A DNA stretch of 64,000 bases, taken from positions 992,001-1,056,000 of the forward strand of contig NZ_CP031125.1 in NCBI RefSeq assembly GCF_007833635.1, in the 5' to 3' direction. Shown one piece after another: positions 43,761-51,643 of the stretch. Positions within the stretch are counted from its first letter, which is position 1. Every line of letters begins with the position of its first letter. This DNA is from Candidatus Pelagibacter sp. FZCC0015 (GTDB lineage: Bacteria; Pseudomonadota; Alphaproteobacteria; Pelagibacterales; Pelagibacteraceae). Under the pieces are notes generated by a model. It was not told where the DNA came from. It did no database searches and was given only the letters and a program-made list of their open reading frames with translations. Made by a program: the position numbers and the translations under genes.

Positions 43761-44036
43761 ATGAACAAAAAACAACTAATTGCTAAGCTTTCTGGCTCAT
43801 TAAATTTGAGCAAAGCAGATGCTGAGCGAACTTTTGATACAATTACCAACACTATTTTAGATGCTCTAAAAGGTGATGATTCAGTAAAAATTGCTGGATT
43901 TGGTACGTACAAAGTTGCTAAGAGAAAAGCAAGAGTTGGAAGAAACCCTAGAACGGGTGAGCAGATTCAAATTGCTGCTTCTCAAAAGGTAAAATTCTTA
44001 CCAGCTAAAGCTTTAAAAGAAGTATTCAACAGATAA
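43761..44036 (+). CDS. hup: HU family DNA-binding protein
   Basis: A 91-residue HU/IHF-fold nucleoid protein. It starts MNKKQLIAKLSGSLNLSKADAER and carries the DNA-arm motif GFGTYKVAKRKARVGRNPRTGEQIQI at about residues 46-71 (region). The single gene is closer to HU than to IHF alpha or beta. Codons are less AT-extreme, as expected for a highly expressed gene. A hairpin lies 12 bp after its stop. Confidence 0.95.
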   Translation: MNKKQLIAKLSGSLNLSKADAERTFDTITNTILDALKGDDSVKIAGFGTYKVAKRKARVGRNPRTGEQIQIAASQKVKFLPAKALKEVFNR

Positions 44037-44047
44037 TATTTTTTTTT

Positions 44048-44085
44048 AACAGCCCTAACGTTTTCAAAACACGTTCAGGGCTGTT
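44048..44085 (+). other. Strong hairpin after HU gene, no downstream T tract
   Basis: AACAGCCCT (44048-44056) pairs with AGGGCTGTT (44077-44085); inside it AACG pairs with CGTT. It is preceded, not followed, by a T run, so it is not a canonical intrinsic terminator on the plus strand. It could be a 3'-end stabiliser of the HU mRNA or a T-less terminator. Confidence 0.6.
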
Positions 44086-44154
44086 ACTATATGCAAAAAC
44101 TGCATACCCAATTTTCCTAATCAGCGTTAGTTTAAAAAATTAATAAAACTATAA

Positions 44155-44179
44155 GACACCACTTAAACAAGTGGAGGTC
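44155..44179 (+). promoter_or_regulatory. Hairpin covering the ribosome-binding site of the first amt gene
   Basis: CCACTT (44159-44164) and AAGTGG (44169-44174) form a stem that can extend to GAC/GTC at its base, with the loop AAAC. The Shine-Dalgarno GGAGG (44173-44177) is in the 3' side of the stem and the ATG follows at 44182. The structure may tune translation. Confidence 0.5.
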
Positions 44180-44181
44180 TA

Positions 44182-45483
44182 ATGACTAAAATAATAAAAA
44201 AAATATCAGCACCGCTTCTTAGTTTAATATTTTTATTAAACATGAGTAGTGCAGGTATGGCAGAGACAACTGTCTCTGGAGAAGTTCAAGCGATATTTAA
44301 CTCGCTTCTATTTTTAATTTGCGGTTTCCTTGTCATGTTCATGGCAGCGGGTTTTGCGATGCTAGAATCTGGTATGGTAACTTCAAAAAGTGTATCAGTA
44401 ATTTGTGCTAAAAATATAGGTCTATATTCAATTGCCGGAATTATGTTTTGGCTTTTTGGTTATAATTTAGCTTATGGAATTCCTGAAGGAGGATACATTG
44501 GAACATTTACACCTTGGTCAGATGCAAGTGCAGTTGACACAGGTTATGCTGATGGATCAGACTGGTTCTTCCAAATGGTATTCTGTGCAACAACAGTTTC
44601 AATTTGTTCAGGTGCTATGGCTGAAAGAATTAAGTTATGGCCGTTTTTCTTATTTGCAGCTATTTTAGCTGGAGTAATTTATCCAATCGTTATGGGTTGG
44701 CAATGGGGTGGAGGCTGGTTAGCAGAACTAGGCTTCTCTGATTTTGCTGGTTCGACACTAGTACACTCAACAGGTGGTGCAGCTGCTTTGGCAGGTATCA
44801 TGTTGTTAGGTGCTAGATATGGAAGATTTGATAGCAAAGGTGAGGCGAAAGCAATTAAACCTTTTGCTGCTTCTTCAATTCCATTAGTAACTGTTGGAGT
44901 ATTTATATTATGGTTAGGTTGGTTTGGATTCAATGGTGGATCTCAACTAGCTATTGGAACATTTGATGATGCAGTTGCTGTATCAAGTATATTTATCAAT
45001 ACTAATCTTGCTGCTTGTGGTGGTGTTATGGCTGCTGCAATAATCACAAGATTAATGTTTGGTAAAACAGATGTAATTCAAATGTTAAACGGAGCAATTG
45101 GTGGTCTTGTAGCTGTTACAGCTGAACCATTAGCGCCAACACCTTTAGCAGCAATTTTCATTGGAGCTGTAGGTGGATTGATCGTAGTATTTGGAACTAA
45201 ATTATTATTCAGTTTCAAACTTGACGATGTTGTAGGTGCAATTCCAGCTCACATGTTTGCTGGTATTTGGGGAACATTAGCAGTGCCATTAACAAACGCT
45301 GATGCAACGTTTAGTGCACAATTAATAGGTGTACTTTCAATTAACATTTTTGTGTTTGCTGTGTCTTACGTAATCTGGTCAATAATGAAAGCTACGTTTG
45401 GAATTAGACTAAGTAAAGAAGCTGAAACCAAAGGTACTGACGTTACAGAAACAGGAGTAATAGCATACGCAATACGTGACTAA
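44182..45483 (+). CDS. amt: Ammonium transporter (Amt), first copy
   Basis: A 433-residue Amt/MEP protein with an N-terminal signal-like helix (first 27 residues, ending AGMAE) and 11 membrane helices. The pore residues are kept: SDFAGSTLVHSTGGAAAL near 193-210 carries the first pore His and the structural Asp, and HMFAGIWGT near 357-365 carries the second His. It brings in ammonium, a main nitrogen source in the ocean. A paralogue follows in tandem after three hairpins. No glnK/glnB gene is adjacent. Confidence 0.95.
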   Translation: MTKIIKKISAPLLSLIFLLNMSSAGMAETTVSGEVQAIFNSLLFLICGFLVMFMAAGFAMLESGMVTSKSVSVICAKNIGLYSIAGIMFWLFGYNLAYGIPEGGYIGTFTPWSDASAVDTGYADGSDWFFQMVFCATTVSICSGAMAERIKLWPFFLFAAILAGVIYPIVMGWQWGGGWLAELGFSDFAGSTLVHSTGGAAALAGIMLLGARYGRFDSKGEAKAIKPFAASSIPLVTVGVFILWLGWFGFNGGSQLAIGTFDDAVAVSSIFINTNLAACGGVMAAAIITRLMFGKTDVIQMLNGAIGGLVAVTAEPLAPTPLAAIFIGAVGGLIVVFGTKLLFSFKLDDVVGAIPAHMFAGIWGTLAVPLTNADATFSAQLIGVLSINIFVFAVSYVIWSIMKATFGIRLSKEAETKGTDVTETGVIAYAIRD

Positions 45484-45496
45484 TTGCATGCAATAT

Positions 45497-45541
45497 AGAG
45501 GCTCTTCGATCTCCATGTCGTTATCTCATTGAAGAGCCTCT
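45497..45541 (+). other. Long perfect hairpin between the two amt genes
   Basis: AGAGGCTCTTC (45497-45507) and GAAGAGCCTCT (45531-45541) form an 11-bp perfect stem with a 23-base loop. It begins 13 bp after the stop of the first amt. No T tract follows. It may stabilise the amt mRNA 3' end or be part of a small RNA with the next two hairpins. Confidence 0.7.
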
Positions 45542-45552
45542 AATAAAAAGAA

Positions 45553-45583
45553 TTAACTAAAATCTCTCTCTCTAGTTAGTTAA
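45553..45583 (+). other. AT-rich hairpin with CT-repeat loop between the amt genes
   Basis: TTAACTAA (45553-45560) and TTAGTTAA (45576-45583) pair around a 15-base loop containing CTCTCTCTCT. It is the middle one of three hairpins. A related CTCTCT tract follows the second amt gene at about 47006. Confidence 0.5.
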
Positions 45584-45585
45584 GC

Positions 45586-45613
45586 AAAGGCCCCAGAAAT
45601 GGGGCCTTTTATT
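45586..45613 (+). terminator. Intrinsic terminator between the two amt genes
   Basis: AAAGGCCCC (45586-45594) pairs with GGGGCCTTT (45601-45609) around the loop AGAAAT, and T residues follow. The same AGAAAT loop and nearly the same stem occur in the terminator of the second amt gene. Confidence 0.88.
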
Positions 45614-45707
45614 TTACACATGCTTAAATAGCATAACTCTTTTGTCCTATGAGCAATTCATTATTTAAAAAACTTTTATAAAAGACCCTACTTAACAAGG
45701 AGAGATA

Positions 45708-47000
45708 ATGACTAAATATTTAAAAACATTTATTATAGGTTTAATATCATTATTAAGCTTTTCTAACTTTGCTTCAGCAGAAACAACAATGTCAGCTGAA
45801 GGACAATATATTTTTAATTCACTTGGATTTTATTTAGGTGGTGTATTAGTGGCTTTTATGGCCGCAGGTTTCTGTATGCTTGAAAGCGGATTAGTAACAA
45901 CAAAAAGTGTATCAACGATTGCAGCTAAAAATATTGGTAAATTTGCAATTTGTTCATTAATATTTTTTCTATGTGGCTATAATTTAGCTTACGGTATTCC
46001 AGAAGGTGGTTTTATAGGATCTTTCTCTATGTGGAGCGATTCTTCTGAACTAGCTACGGGTTATTCAGATTACTCAGATTGGTTCTTTCAAACTATGTTT
46101 GTTTGTGCAACTGCTTCTATTGTTTCTGGAGCTGTAGCTGAAAGGATTAAAATTTGGCCATTCTTTATTTTTGCAGCAATCATGGCTGGAATTATTTATC
46201 CAATTTCAATGGGTTGGCAGTGGGGTGGAGGATGGTTAGCAACTTCAGGCTTTTCTGACTTTGCCGGTTCAACTTTAGTTCATGCTTGTGGTGGTGCTGC
46301 TGCTTTAGCAGGAGTTATTGTATTAGGTGCAAGAGAAGGAAGATTTACTAAATCAGGAGAAACTAAATCTCTAGTACCATTTGCTGCATCATCAATTCCA
46401 CTAGTAACGCTAGGAACATTTTTACTTTGGTTTGGCTGGTTTGGTTTTAATGGTTTCAGTCAATTAGCTATGGGAACTTTTGATGATGTTAATGCAATTA
46501 GTAAAATTGCAGTTAACACTCATTTAGCAGGTGCAGCTGGAACAGTTGCTGCTGCCGTGGTTACAAGATTACTTGGCGGAAAAACTGATATCGTTATGAT
46601 GTTAAATGGTGCATTAGCTGGATTAGTAGCAATTACAGCTGAACCTTTAACTCCAAGTCCTGTATTAGCAATTGTAATTGGAGCTATTGGATCATTGATT
46701 ATGTACTTTGGTACAAAATTTTTAGAAAGTAAAAAAATTGATGATGTAGTAGGTGCAATCCCTGTTCATATGTTTGCAGGAATATTTGGAACTTTAGTTG
46801 TTCCAATAAGCAATCCAGATACAAATTTTGGAACTCAGTTAACAGGTGTAATTGCAGTATGTTTGTTTAGCTTCATACTTTCTTACATTACTTTTAGAGC
46901 TCTTAAACAAACTATTGGTCTTAGAATTAGTGCTCAAGCTGAAAAACTTGGTACTGATGTTGCTGAAGTAGGTGTGAAAGCTTATGCAATAAGAGACTAA
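45708..47000 (+). CDS. amt: Ammonium transporter (Amt), second copy
   Basis: A 430-residue Amt paralogue, clearly related to its upstream neighbour over the whole length. It has a signal-like first helix ending ASAETT and the two pore His in SDFAGSTLVHACGG and HMFAGIFGT. Both copies end in nearly the same tail (GTDV.E.GV.AYAIRD). Leader sequences and 3' terminators are also alike, which points to tandem duplication. Keeping two transporters may serve different ammonium levels or substrates such as methylammonium; this cannot be told from sequence. Confidence 0.95.
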   Translation: MTKYLKTFIIGLISLLSFSNFASAETTMSAEGQYIFNSLGFYLGGVLVAFMAAGFCMLESGLVTTKSVSTIAAKNIGKFAICSLIFFLCGYNLAYGIPEGGFIGSFSMWSDSSELATGYSDYSDWFFQTMFVCATASIVSGAVAERIKIWPFFIFAAIMAGIIYPISMGWQWGGGWLATSGFSDFAGSTLVHACGGAAALAGVIVLGAREGRFTKSGETKSLVPFAASSIPLVTLGTFLLWFGWFGFNGFSQLAMGTFDDVNAISKIAVNTHLAGAAGTVAAAVVTRLLGGKTDIVMMLNGALAGLVAITAEPLTPSPVLAIVIGAIGSLIMYFGTKFLESKKIDDVVGAIPVHMFAGIFGTLVVPISNPDTNFGTQLTGVIAVCLFSFILSYITFRALKQTIGLRISAQAEKLGTDVAEVGVKAYAIRD

Positions 47001-47020
47001 AATATCTCTCTATATATATT

Positions 47021-47051
47021 AAAGGCTCCTTAGAAATAAGGGGCCTTTTTT
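47021..47051 (+). terminator. Intrinsic terminator after second amt gene
   Basis: AAAGGCTCCTT (47021-47031) pairs with AAGGGGCCTTT (47038-47048), with one G-T pair, around loop AGAAAT, then T. It reaches the stop codon of the convergent bcp gene, and the A tract on its other side means it could also act on the bcp transcript. Confidence 0.9.
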
Positions 47052-47520
47052 ATTTTTTAACAATATTTTGAAGAGTTTCTAATACTTCTTTAGCGTGGTC
47101 TTTTACTTTAACATTGTTCCAAATTTTGATTATTCTACCTTTTTTATCGATTAAAAAAGTAGTTCTAACTATTCCCATAAACTCTCGTCCCATGAATTTT
47201 TTTTTAGCCCAAACTTTGTATTTTTTTAAAACTTTTATTTCTTCATCAGCCAATAAATCAAACTTGATTTTGTATTTATCTCTGAATTTATCATGACTTT
47301 TTAAATTATCTTTAGAAATACCCAAAATTTCACAATTTAATTTTTTAAATTTTGGAAGTAACTTATTAAAATCATTGGTTTCAATTGTACACCCTGGAGT
47401 ATCATCTTTAGGGTAAAAATAAATAATTACATAATTTCCTATTGAGTCTTTTAGAGAGTATTCTTTTTTATTTGTAGATGGTAGTTTAAAAATTGGTGCT
47501 TTTGTATTTTCTTTAATCAT
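47050..47520 (-). CDS. bcp: Thioredoxin-dependent peroxiredoxin (Bcp/PrxQ)
   Basis: A 156-residue PrxQ-type peroxidase. The peroxidatic Cys44 is in the motif YPKDDTPGCTIET; the resolving Cys five residues later, present in many PrxQ, is replaced (Asp50 region), while another Cys occurs at NCEILG near 68, so it is probably a 1-Cys or atypical type. It removes hydrogen peroxide and organic peroxides in the cytoplasm. Its start overlaps the end of the upstream glycosyltransferase-like gene by 8 bp. Confidence 0.92.
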   Translation of the reverse strand: MIKENTKAPIFKLPSTNKKEYSLKDSIGNYVIIYFYPKDDTPGCTIETNDFNKLLPKFKKLNCEILGISKDNLKSHDKFRDKYKIKFDLLADEEIKVLKKYKVWAKKKFMGREFMGIVRTTFLIDKKGRIIKIWNNVKVKDHAKEVLETLQNIVKK

Positions 47521-48490
47521 TTATTTCGTTCTCCTCCCAAAGTTTTTTGTAATCAATTAACGGTGACAAGCCGTAACTTGAATTAATATTTGTTAGATGT
47601 AGTGATAAACTTTTTAATGGAGAAATACAGATTTCTTTTGAATATATTTCATTTAAATATTTTTCAAATGGATCGTGTCTATCTAGACAATTTTTATAAA
47701 AGTTATCCCAATATTTATCTAATAAGTTTTTAGTTGTCAGGAAGGTACATAGTGTTTTATCTACAGTTCTCCAATGACGTTTATTTCCAATCAAAACATT
47801 TGTTTTTTCATTATTCATGTAAAGATAAGGATAATCAGATGGACACATAAAAATATCCTTATTTATTTGGGATGCAATTCTTTCATAAGAAACCACCATT
47901 TCTTCCAACATTGGTTCAAAATGTAAATAATCATCCTCTATAAAGTAAATTAAATCTTCACCAGTATCTTTTCCAATTTCAAAACTTTGAAGTAAACTAG
48001 CAAGGTTTGCAAAAGTTTCTTTGTTTTTTTGTTCTGATATTTCCTTTTTATATTTTGAGTAATCTAAATTGATTATCTCTATATTATTTCCATCAATTAT
48101 TTTTTTAATTATATTAAGGTTTTCAGTACTTGAATTATCATCAACAATTATTGTTTTAACATTTACAGTCGGGTGTTTATTTTTTAAAAAATTAATTGAT
48201 CTAATAAGCGAATTTAATGATCTTTTAGTATATTCAATTTTTGGATACTCAAATAACCTTCTTCTATTTTGATCCCAAATCTCAATATCTGTATTCATTC
48301 TTAGAACAATTAGTAATGAGTTAACTTTTTTTGTAATTTTGACTTCACCCAAAGGTAAAACTATAGATTTTTCATTCAAAATCGATAGTTCTTCATTTAA
48401 TTTCTTTCCTAATGTTGGGGACGAAAAATTATTTTGATCTAAAATTTCGTATCCTAAAAATTTACAGATTTTGATAAAAAATTTTTTCAT
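47513..48490 (-). CDS. Glycosyltransferase-like (GT-A fold) protein
   Basis: A 325-residue protein. The middle part has GT-A features: NVKTIIVDDNSSTENL near residues 109-124 (nucleotide-sugar strand and loop) and LIYFIEDDYLHFEPML near 183-198, where EDD is the likely metal-binding DxD variant. This places it near GT2 glycosyltransferases. The C-terminal part is not recognised. The acceptor is unknown. It ends 8 bp inside bcp and is divergent from the rhodanese gene. Confidence 0.7.
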   Translation of the reverse strand: MKKFFIKICKFLGYEILDQNNFSSPTLGKKLNEELSILNEKSIVLPLGEVKITKKVNSLLIVLRMNTDIEIWDQNRRRLFEYPKIEYTKRSLNSLIRSINFLKNKHPTVNVKTIIVDDNSSTENLNIIKKIIDGNNIEIINLDYSKYKKEISEQKNKETFANLASLLQSFEIGKDTGEDLIYFIEDDYLHFEPMLEEMVVSYERIASQINKDIFMCPSDYPYLYMNNEKTNVLIGNKRHWRTVDKTLCTFLTTKNLLDKYWDNFYKNCLDRHDPFEKYLNEIYSKEICISPLKSLSLHLTNINSSYGLSPLIDYKKLWEENEIND

Positions 48491-48515
48491 AATGTGTTAT
48501 AGGTTTTATAATATT

Positions 48516-48899
48516 ATGGTCATTAAATCATTACAAACTCTAGTTGGTGAAACTTTAAAAGAGATTAAAACAATTAATGCAGATGAAGCTTATCAAATGT
48601 TCCATGATAAAAATTGTAATCTAATCGACATAAGAGAAAGTAATGAGTTAGAAAACACAGGTAGTGTTGAAGGTGCAAGTCATATTCCAAGAGGAATGCT
48701 TGAAGTATATTTAGATCCTAATAGCCCAGTATTTCAAAATGGACAAATAGACCAAAATAAAGAATTTGTTTTATTTTGTGCAGGAGGCGTAAGATCAGCT
48801 TTAGCTGTAAAGTCTTTAAAAGATATGGGGTATCAAAAAGTATCACACATTGATGGTGGGTTTGGTTCTATAGCTAGTAGCAAATTTAAAATAATTTAA
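48516..48899 (+). CDS. Rhodanese-like domain protein
   Basis: A 127-residue single rhodanese domain from the ATG at 48516, which is preferred because earlier in-frame starts lie in the space beside the divergent gene. NLIDIRESNELENTG near residues 34-48 and SHIPRG near 56-61 are typical, and the active-site loop is CAGGVRS with the catalytic Cys near residue 88. It carries sulfane sulfur as a persulfide. It converges with the kappa-GST-like gene by a 4-bp overlap. Confidence 0.9.
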   Translation: MVIKSLQTLVGETLKEIKTINADEAYQMFHDKNCNLIDIRESNELENTGSVEGASHIPRGMLEVYLDPNSPVFQNGQIDQNKEFVLFCAGGVRSALAVKSLKDMGYQKVSHIDGGFGSIASSKFKII

Positions 48900-49474
48900 T
48901 TAGCACTAAATTCTTCTAAAGCATATTCAAGTCTATCTTGTCCCCAAAAAATTTTATTATTTACTATAAAGGTAGGAGTTCCAAAAACTTCTTTTTGAAA
49001 AGCATCTGTAGTTAATTTAATTAATTTATCTTTAACTGATTGTTCTTTTATAGATTGAAAAAATTCTTCACTATCAATATTTAAATCTCTTATTAATTTA
49101 GAAATATTCTCAACATTTGATAAGTCATAATTATCTTTCCAATAAGCATCAAAAAAACAATTCAAGTAATCGTTTTGCTTATCCTTACTAACACTAATAT
49201 ATCCTCTCATAATATTTAAAGAATTTATTGGAAAATTAGAATTCCATTTGAATTCAATACTATTTTTCTCGGACACTAGGTTGCAATCATTTATATTGTT
49301 CCTCAATTTATATTTATTAAATGCAGGAGAATCAATTCCAGCTAGTTTATGAAGACCACCTAAATAAATTGGTTTGTAATTAAATACGATATTTTTATGT
49401 TTAAGAATTTTTTTGTGTGCGATGTATGCATATGGGCTAATTATATCGAAATAAAAATCTATATGATTACTCAT
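48896..49474 (-). CDS. DsbA-like / 2-hydroxychromene-2-carboxylate isomerase family protein (kappa GST fold)
   Basis: A 192-residue protein with the thioredoxin-plus-helical-insert fold of HCCA isomerase and kappa-class GST. The N-terminus HIDFYFDIISPYAYIAHKK has Ser-Pro-Tyr where DsbA has CxxC, and the C-terminal VFGTPTFIVNNKIFWGQDRL is the family's second signature. It probably uses glutathione in an isomerase or transferase reaction. The true substrate is unknown. It overlaps the upstream ABA4-like gene by 8 bp. Confidence 0.9.
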   Translation of the reverse strand: MSNHIDFYFDIISPYAYIAHKKILKHKNIVFNYKPIYLGGLHKLAGIDSPAFNKYKLRNNINDCNLVSEKNSIEFKWNSNFPINSLNIMRGYISVSKDKQNDYLNCFFDAYWKDNYDLSNVENISKLIRDLNIDSEEFFQSIKEQSVKDKLIKLTTDAFQKEVFGTPTFIVNNKIFWGQDRLEYALEEFSAN

Positions 49475-49940
49475 ATAAACTAATTCTTTTTGCGTAAAAG
49501 ATTCTAATTATCCAATATAAAAATAAACCTATAGGTCCAATTAAATAAGTCACAATTAATGGCACAGCCATCAAAACTTTATTTATAGAAAACTTTTGAG
49601 AATCTTTAACAATCCAGCCACCAATAAATAAGTTTATTGCTATGAAATGAGTCCAAAATATCATTATGTATAAATGGTCTTCAAACAATCTAGATAATTC
49701 ACTAAGACCAAGATAAAGAGAGAAATTTCCATCAAAATCATAACCAATTAAATAAGATTTATATAAAATGAAGATATACACACCACTTAATATGAAAAAT
49801 GGAAAAATTGATGTTACAAAAATTCTACTTAAATGTGATTGAGGAAACACTATTAAGATAAACCAAAAAGGTAGAACTCCAAGGTTGATCCACATATAAA
49901 GGGTCTCAATTGTGAAATAAGTATAAATTTGTTCAATCAT
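49467..49940 (-). CDS. ABA4-like (DUF4281) membrane protein
   Basis: A 157-residue membrane protein with four helices. WINLGVLPFWFILIVFPQSHLSR near residues 17-39 and the later block FWTHFIAINLFIGGWIVKDS near 94-113 and GPIGLFLYWIIR near 136-147 are the DUF4281/ABA4 signature. The plant member takes part in neoxanthin formation; bacterial roles are not established, though carotenoid or lipid chemistry is plausible. It is cotranscribed with the kappa-GST-like gene and divergent from recX. Confidence 0.8.
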   Translation of the reverse strand: MIEQIYTYFTIETLYMWINLGVLPFWFILIVFPQSHLSRIFVTSIFPFFILSGVYIFILYKSYLIGYDFDGNFSLYLGLSELSRLFEDHLYIMIFWTHFIAINLFIGGWIVKDSQKFSINKVLMAVPLIVTYLIGPIGLFLYWIIRIFYAKRISLYE

Positions 49941-49966
49941 TTAGATATATTATATTAAATCTAACA

Positions 49967-50530
49967 ATGATTCCTATAAGAAATAGAAAAAAAACACTTC
50001 AAGTAACTGTTGATGAGATGCGTAATTTCGCCTTTGCTTATGTTGAAAAGTATGCCCCTTCAAAACAACAACTTAAAACTTATTTATTAAAAAAATACAT
50101 GAAACTATCAGCGTCTGATGTAAGAAAAAAAGATGTAAATAAACTGATTGATATTGTTTTGTCGGATTTAGAAAAAAACAGATTTATAAATGATCAATTT
50201 TATTCTGAAAGCAAAGCCAAAAGCATGATCCAAAGAGGAAACTCAATTAATAAGATTAGAAATTATTTAATTGGAAAAGGAATTAATGAAACATTTATTA
50301 AGGATACAGTTGAAAAAATAAAAGAAGATAATTCTGATCAAGATTTTTTTTCAGCAATAAAATTATGTAAAAAGAAAAGAATTGGTCCAGCTAGAGCAGA
50401 GGATAATAGAACTTTATTTTATAAAAAAGATATATCGTTACTTGCAAGAAATGGATTTGATTTTGAAACATCAAAAAAAGTAATGGATATAGAAAAAGAT
50501 GAATATCTAAAAATAATAAATCTACTTTAA
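49967..50530 (+). CDS. recX: Regulatory protein RecX
   Basis: A 187-residue RecX protein, made of three tandem three-helix repeats. KYMKLSASDVRKKDVNKLIDIVLSDLEKNRFINDQFYSESKAKSMIQRG (about residues 44-92) contains the family's DDxxFAxxxxxxR-like block with NDQFYSESKA. RecX binds RecA filaments and limits recombination. recA is not in the window. The last 9 bp overlap the convergent 47-residue ORF. Confidence 0.88.
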   Translation: MIPIRNRKKTLQVTVDEMRNFAFAYVEKYAPSKQQLKTYLLKKYMKLSASDVRKKDVNKLIDIVLSDLEKNRFINDQFYSESKAKSMIQRGNSINKIRNYLIGKGINETFIKDTVEKIKEDNSDQDFFSAIKLCKKKRIGPARAEDNRTLFYKKDISLLARNGFDFETSKKVMDIEKDEYLKIINLL

Positions 50531-50665
50531 CTTTTTATCTTTTTCTTCTTTTACAAGCTGATTTATTTTATTTCTTATATAATTTTTTACGAAAACGAAC
50601 ACCAATAATCCAAAAATTGAAACAGATACAATAATTATTAGTATTATTCTTAATTGTTCATCCAT
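50522..50665 (-). CDS. Small single-pass membrane protein, 47 residues
   Basis: The ATG at 50665 overlaps the cysQ stop (TAATG), which supports a coupled gene. The peptide has a hydrophobic helix (about residues 6-26) and a basic coiled tail NKINQLVKEEKDKKLK. It is predicted to be anchored in the membrane with the charged tail in the cytoplasm. It overlaps the end of recX by 9 bp. No family is recognised. Confidence 0.55.
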   Translation of the reverse strand: MDEQLRIILIIIVSVSIFGLLVFVFVKNYIRNKINQLVKEEKDKKLK

Positions 50666-51435
50666 TATAAAATATTTTTATTTTTCAAAATTATACTTGG
50701 ATTTTTTAAATCTTTTTTACCGTACAAAATTTCATTTCCTTCAAAATCAGTTACAGATCCACCCGCATGTTCTAAAATTGCATGACCAGCTGCTATATCC
50801 CATTCATATGCTCTAGGTTCAGCAACATAACCATCATATTCACCAGCAGCAACGACACAGAATTTCAAAGAACTTTTCATTCTAGTATTTTCTTTTACTC
50901 CCAAATCATCATAAATTTTTTGAATTTCAGGCTTTATTTTAGTTGAGTATGAAATAAATTTTAAATTTTCTTTTTTCTTAGCAGGTAAATTGCTTAAGTT
51001 TGTTTTTTTACCGTTGCTCAACTCAAAAGCATTACCTTTTTCATATGAATAAAACATTCTTTTTTTTGCAGGAGCATTTATTAATCCTGCAACAGGCTTG
51101 TTGTTTATGATTAAACCAGCGTTAATGGTAAATTCTTTTAAATTATTAATATAATCATAAGTTCCATCAATAGGGTCAACAAGCCAGAAATCTTTTAAAT
51201 TTAGGTTATCTTTATTATCAGAGGTCTCCTCTGAAATGATAGGTAAATTAGGAGTAACCTCAGAAATTTTTTTTGATATAAATTTGTTTACTTCCAAATC
51301 ACCATTACTTACTGGTGTATTGTCTGATTTTATTTTTTTTACCAAACCTTTTTCTCTTAATTGAATAGCTAAATCTCCAGCCTCTAAAAAATTATCAATT
51401 AAATTTTCAACAATTTCTTTTAAGTTTAACTTCAT
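50665..51435 (-). CDS. cysQ: 3'(2'),5'-bisphosphate nucleotidase (CysQ), inositol monophosphatase family
   Basis: A 256-residue phosphatase. The metal-binding motifs of the family are present: EETSD near residues 65-69, WLVDPIDGTYDYIN near 82-95 and YEWDIAAGHAILEHAGG near 213-229. CysQ removes PAP or PAPS formed during sulfate activation. In a SAR11 cell with limited assimilatory sulfate reduction, it may serve PAP from other reactions. Its start overlaps the DUF3553 gene stop (ATGA) and its stop overlaps the 47-residue ORF. Confidence 0.88.
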   Translation of the reverse strand: MKLNLKEIVENLIDNFLEAGDLAIQLREKGLVKKIKSDNTPVSNGDLEVNKFISKKISEVTPNLPIISEETSDNKDNLNLKDFWLVDPIDGTYDYINNLKEFTINAGLIINNKPVAGLINAPAKKRMFYSYEKGNAFELSNGKKTNLSNLPAKKKENLKFISYSTKIKPEIQKIYDDLGVKENTRMKSSLKFCVVAAGEYDGYVAEPRAYEWDIAAGHAILEHAGGSVTDFEGNEILYGKKDLKNPSIILKNKNIL

Positions 51436-51602
51436 TTTCCAAGTTTTTTTAACTCAACATTTTTTGCGTTTATTACTTTTTTTCCAGCATTTTCAAAATT
51501 AACTGTCACTTTATCGTTAATTATAGATTGCACTTGCCCAATTCCCCATTCTTTTTTTTGAGGATTAGTGACTTTGTCACCTGGTTCATAATCTAAAATC
51601 AT
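51432..51602 (-). CDS. DUF3553 family protein, 56 residues
   Basis: The ATG at 51602 opens a 56-residue frame with the full DUF3553 pattern: [20 protein letters not shown] (residues 8-27) and then [13 protein letters not shown] near 32-44. The domain is an SH3/Tudor-like beta-barrel of the kind found at the C-terminus of UvrD/PcrA helicases and as stand-alone small proteins. It is not fused to a helicase here. Its stop overlaps the cysQ start by 4 bp, so the two are translated together. Confidence 0.85.
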   Translation of the reverse strand: MILDYEPGDKVTNPQKKEWGIGQVQSIINDKVTVNFENAGKKVINAKNVELKKLGK

Positions 51603-51643
51603 TTAATTTAACTTATATTGTAAATAAGTATAAATACCACCTT

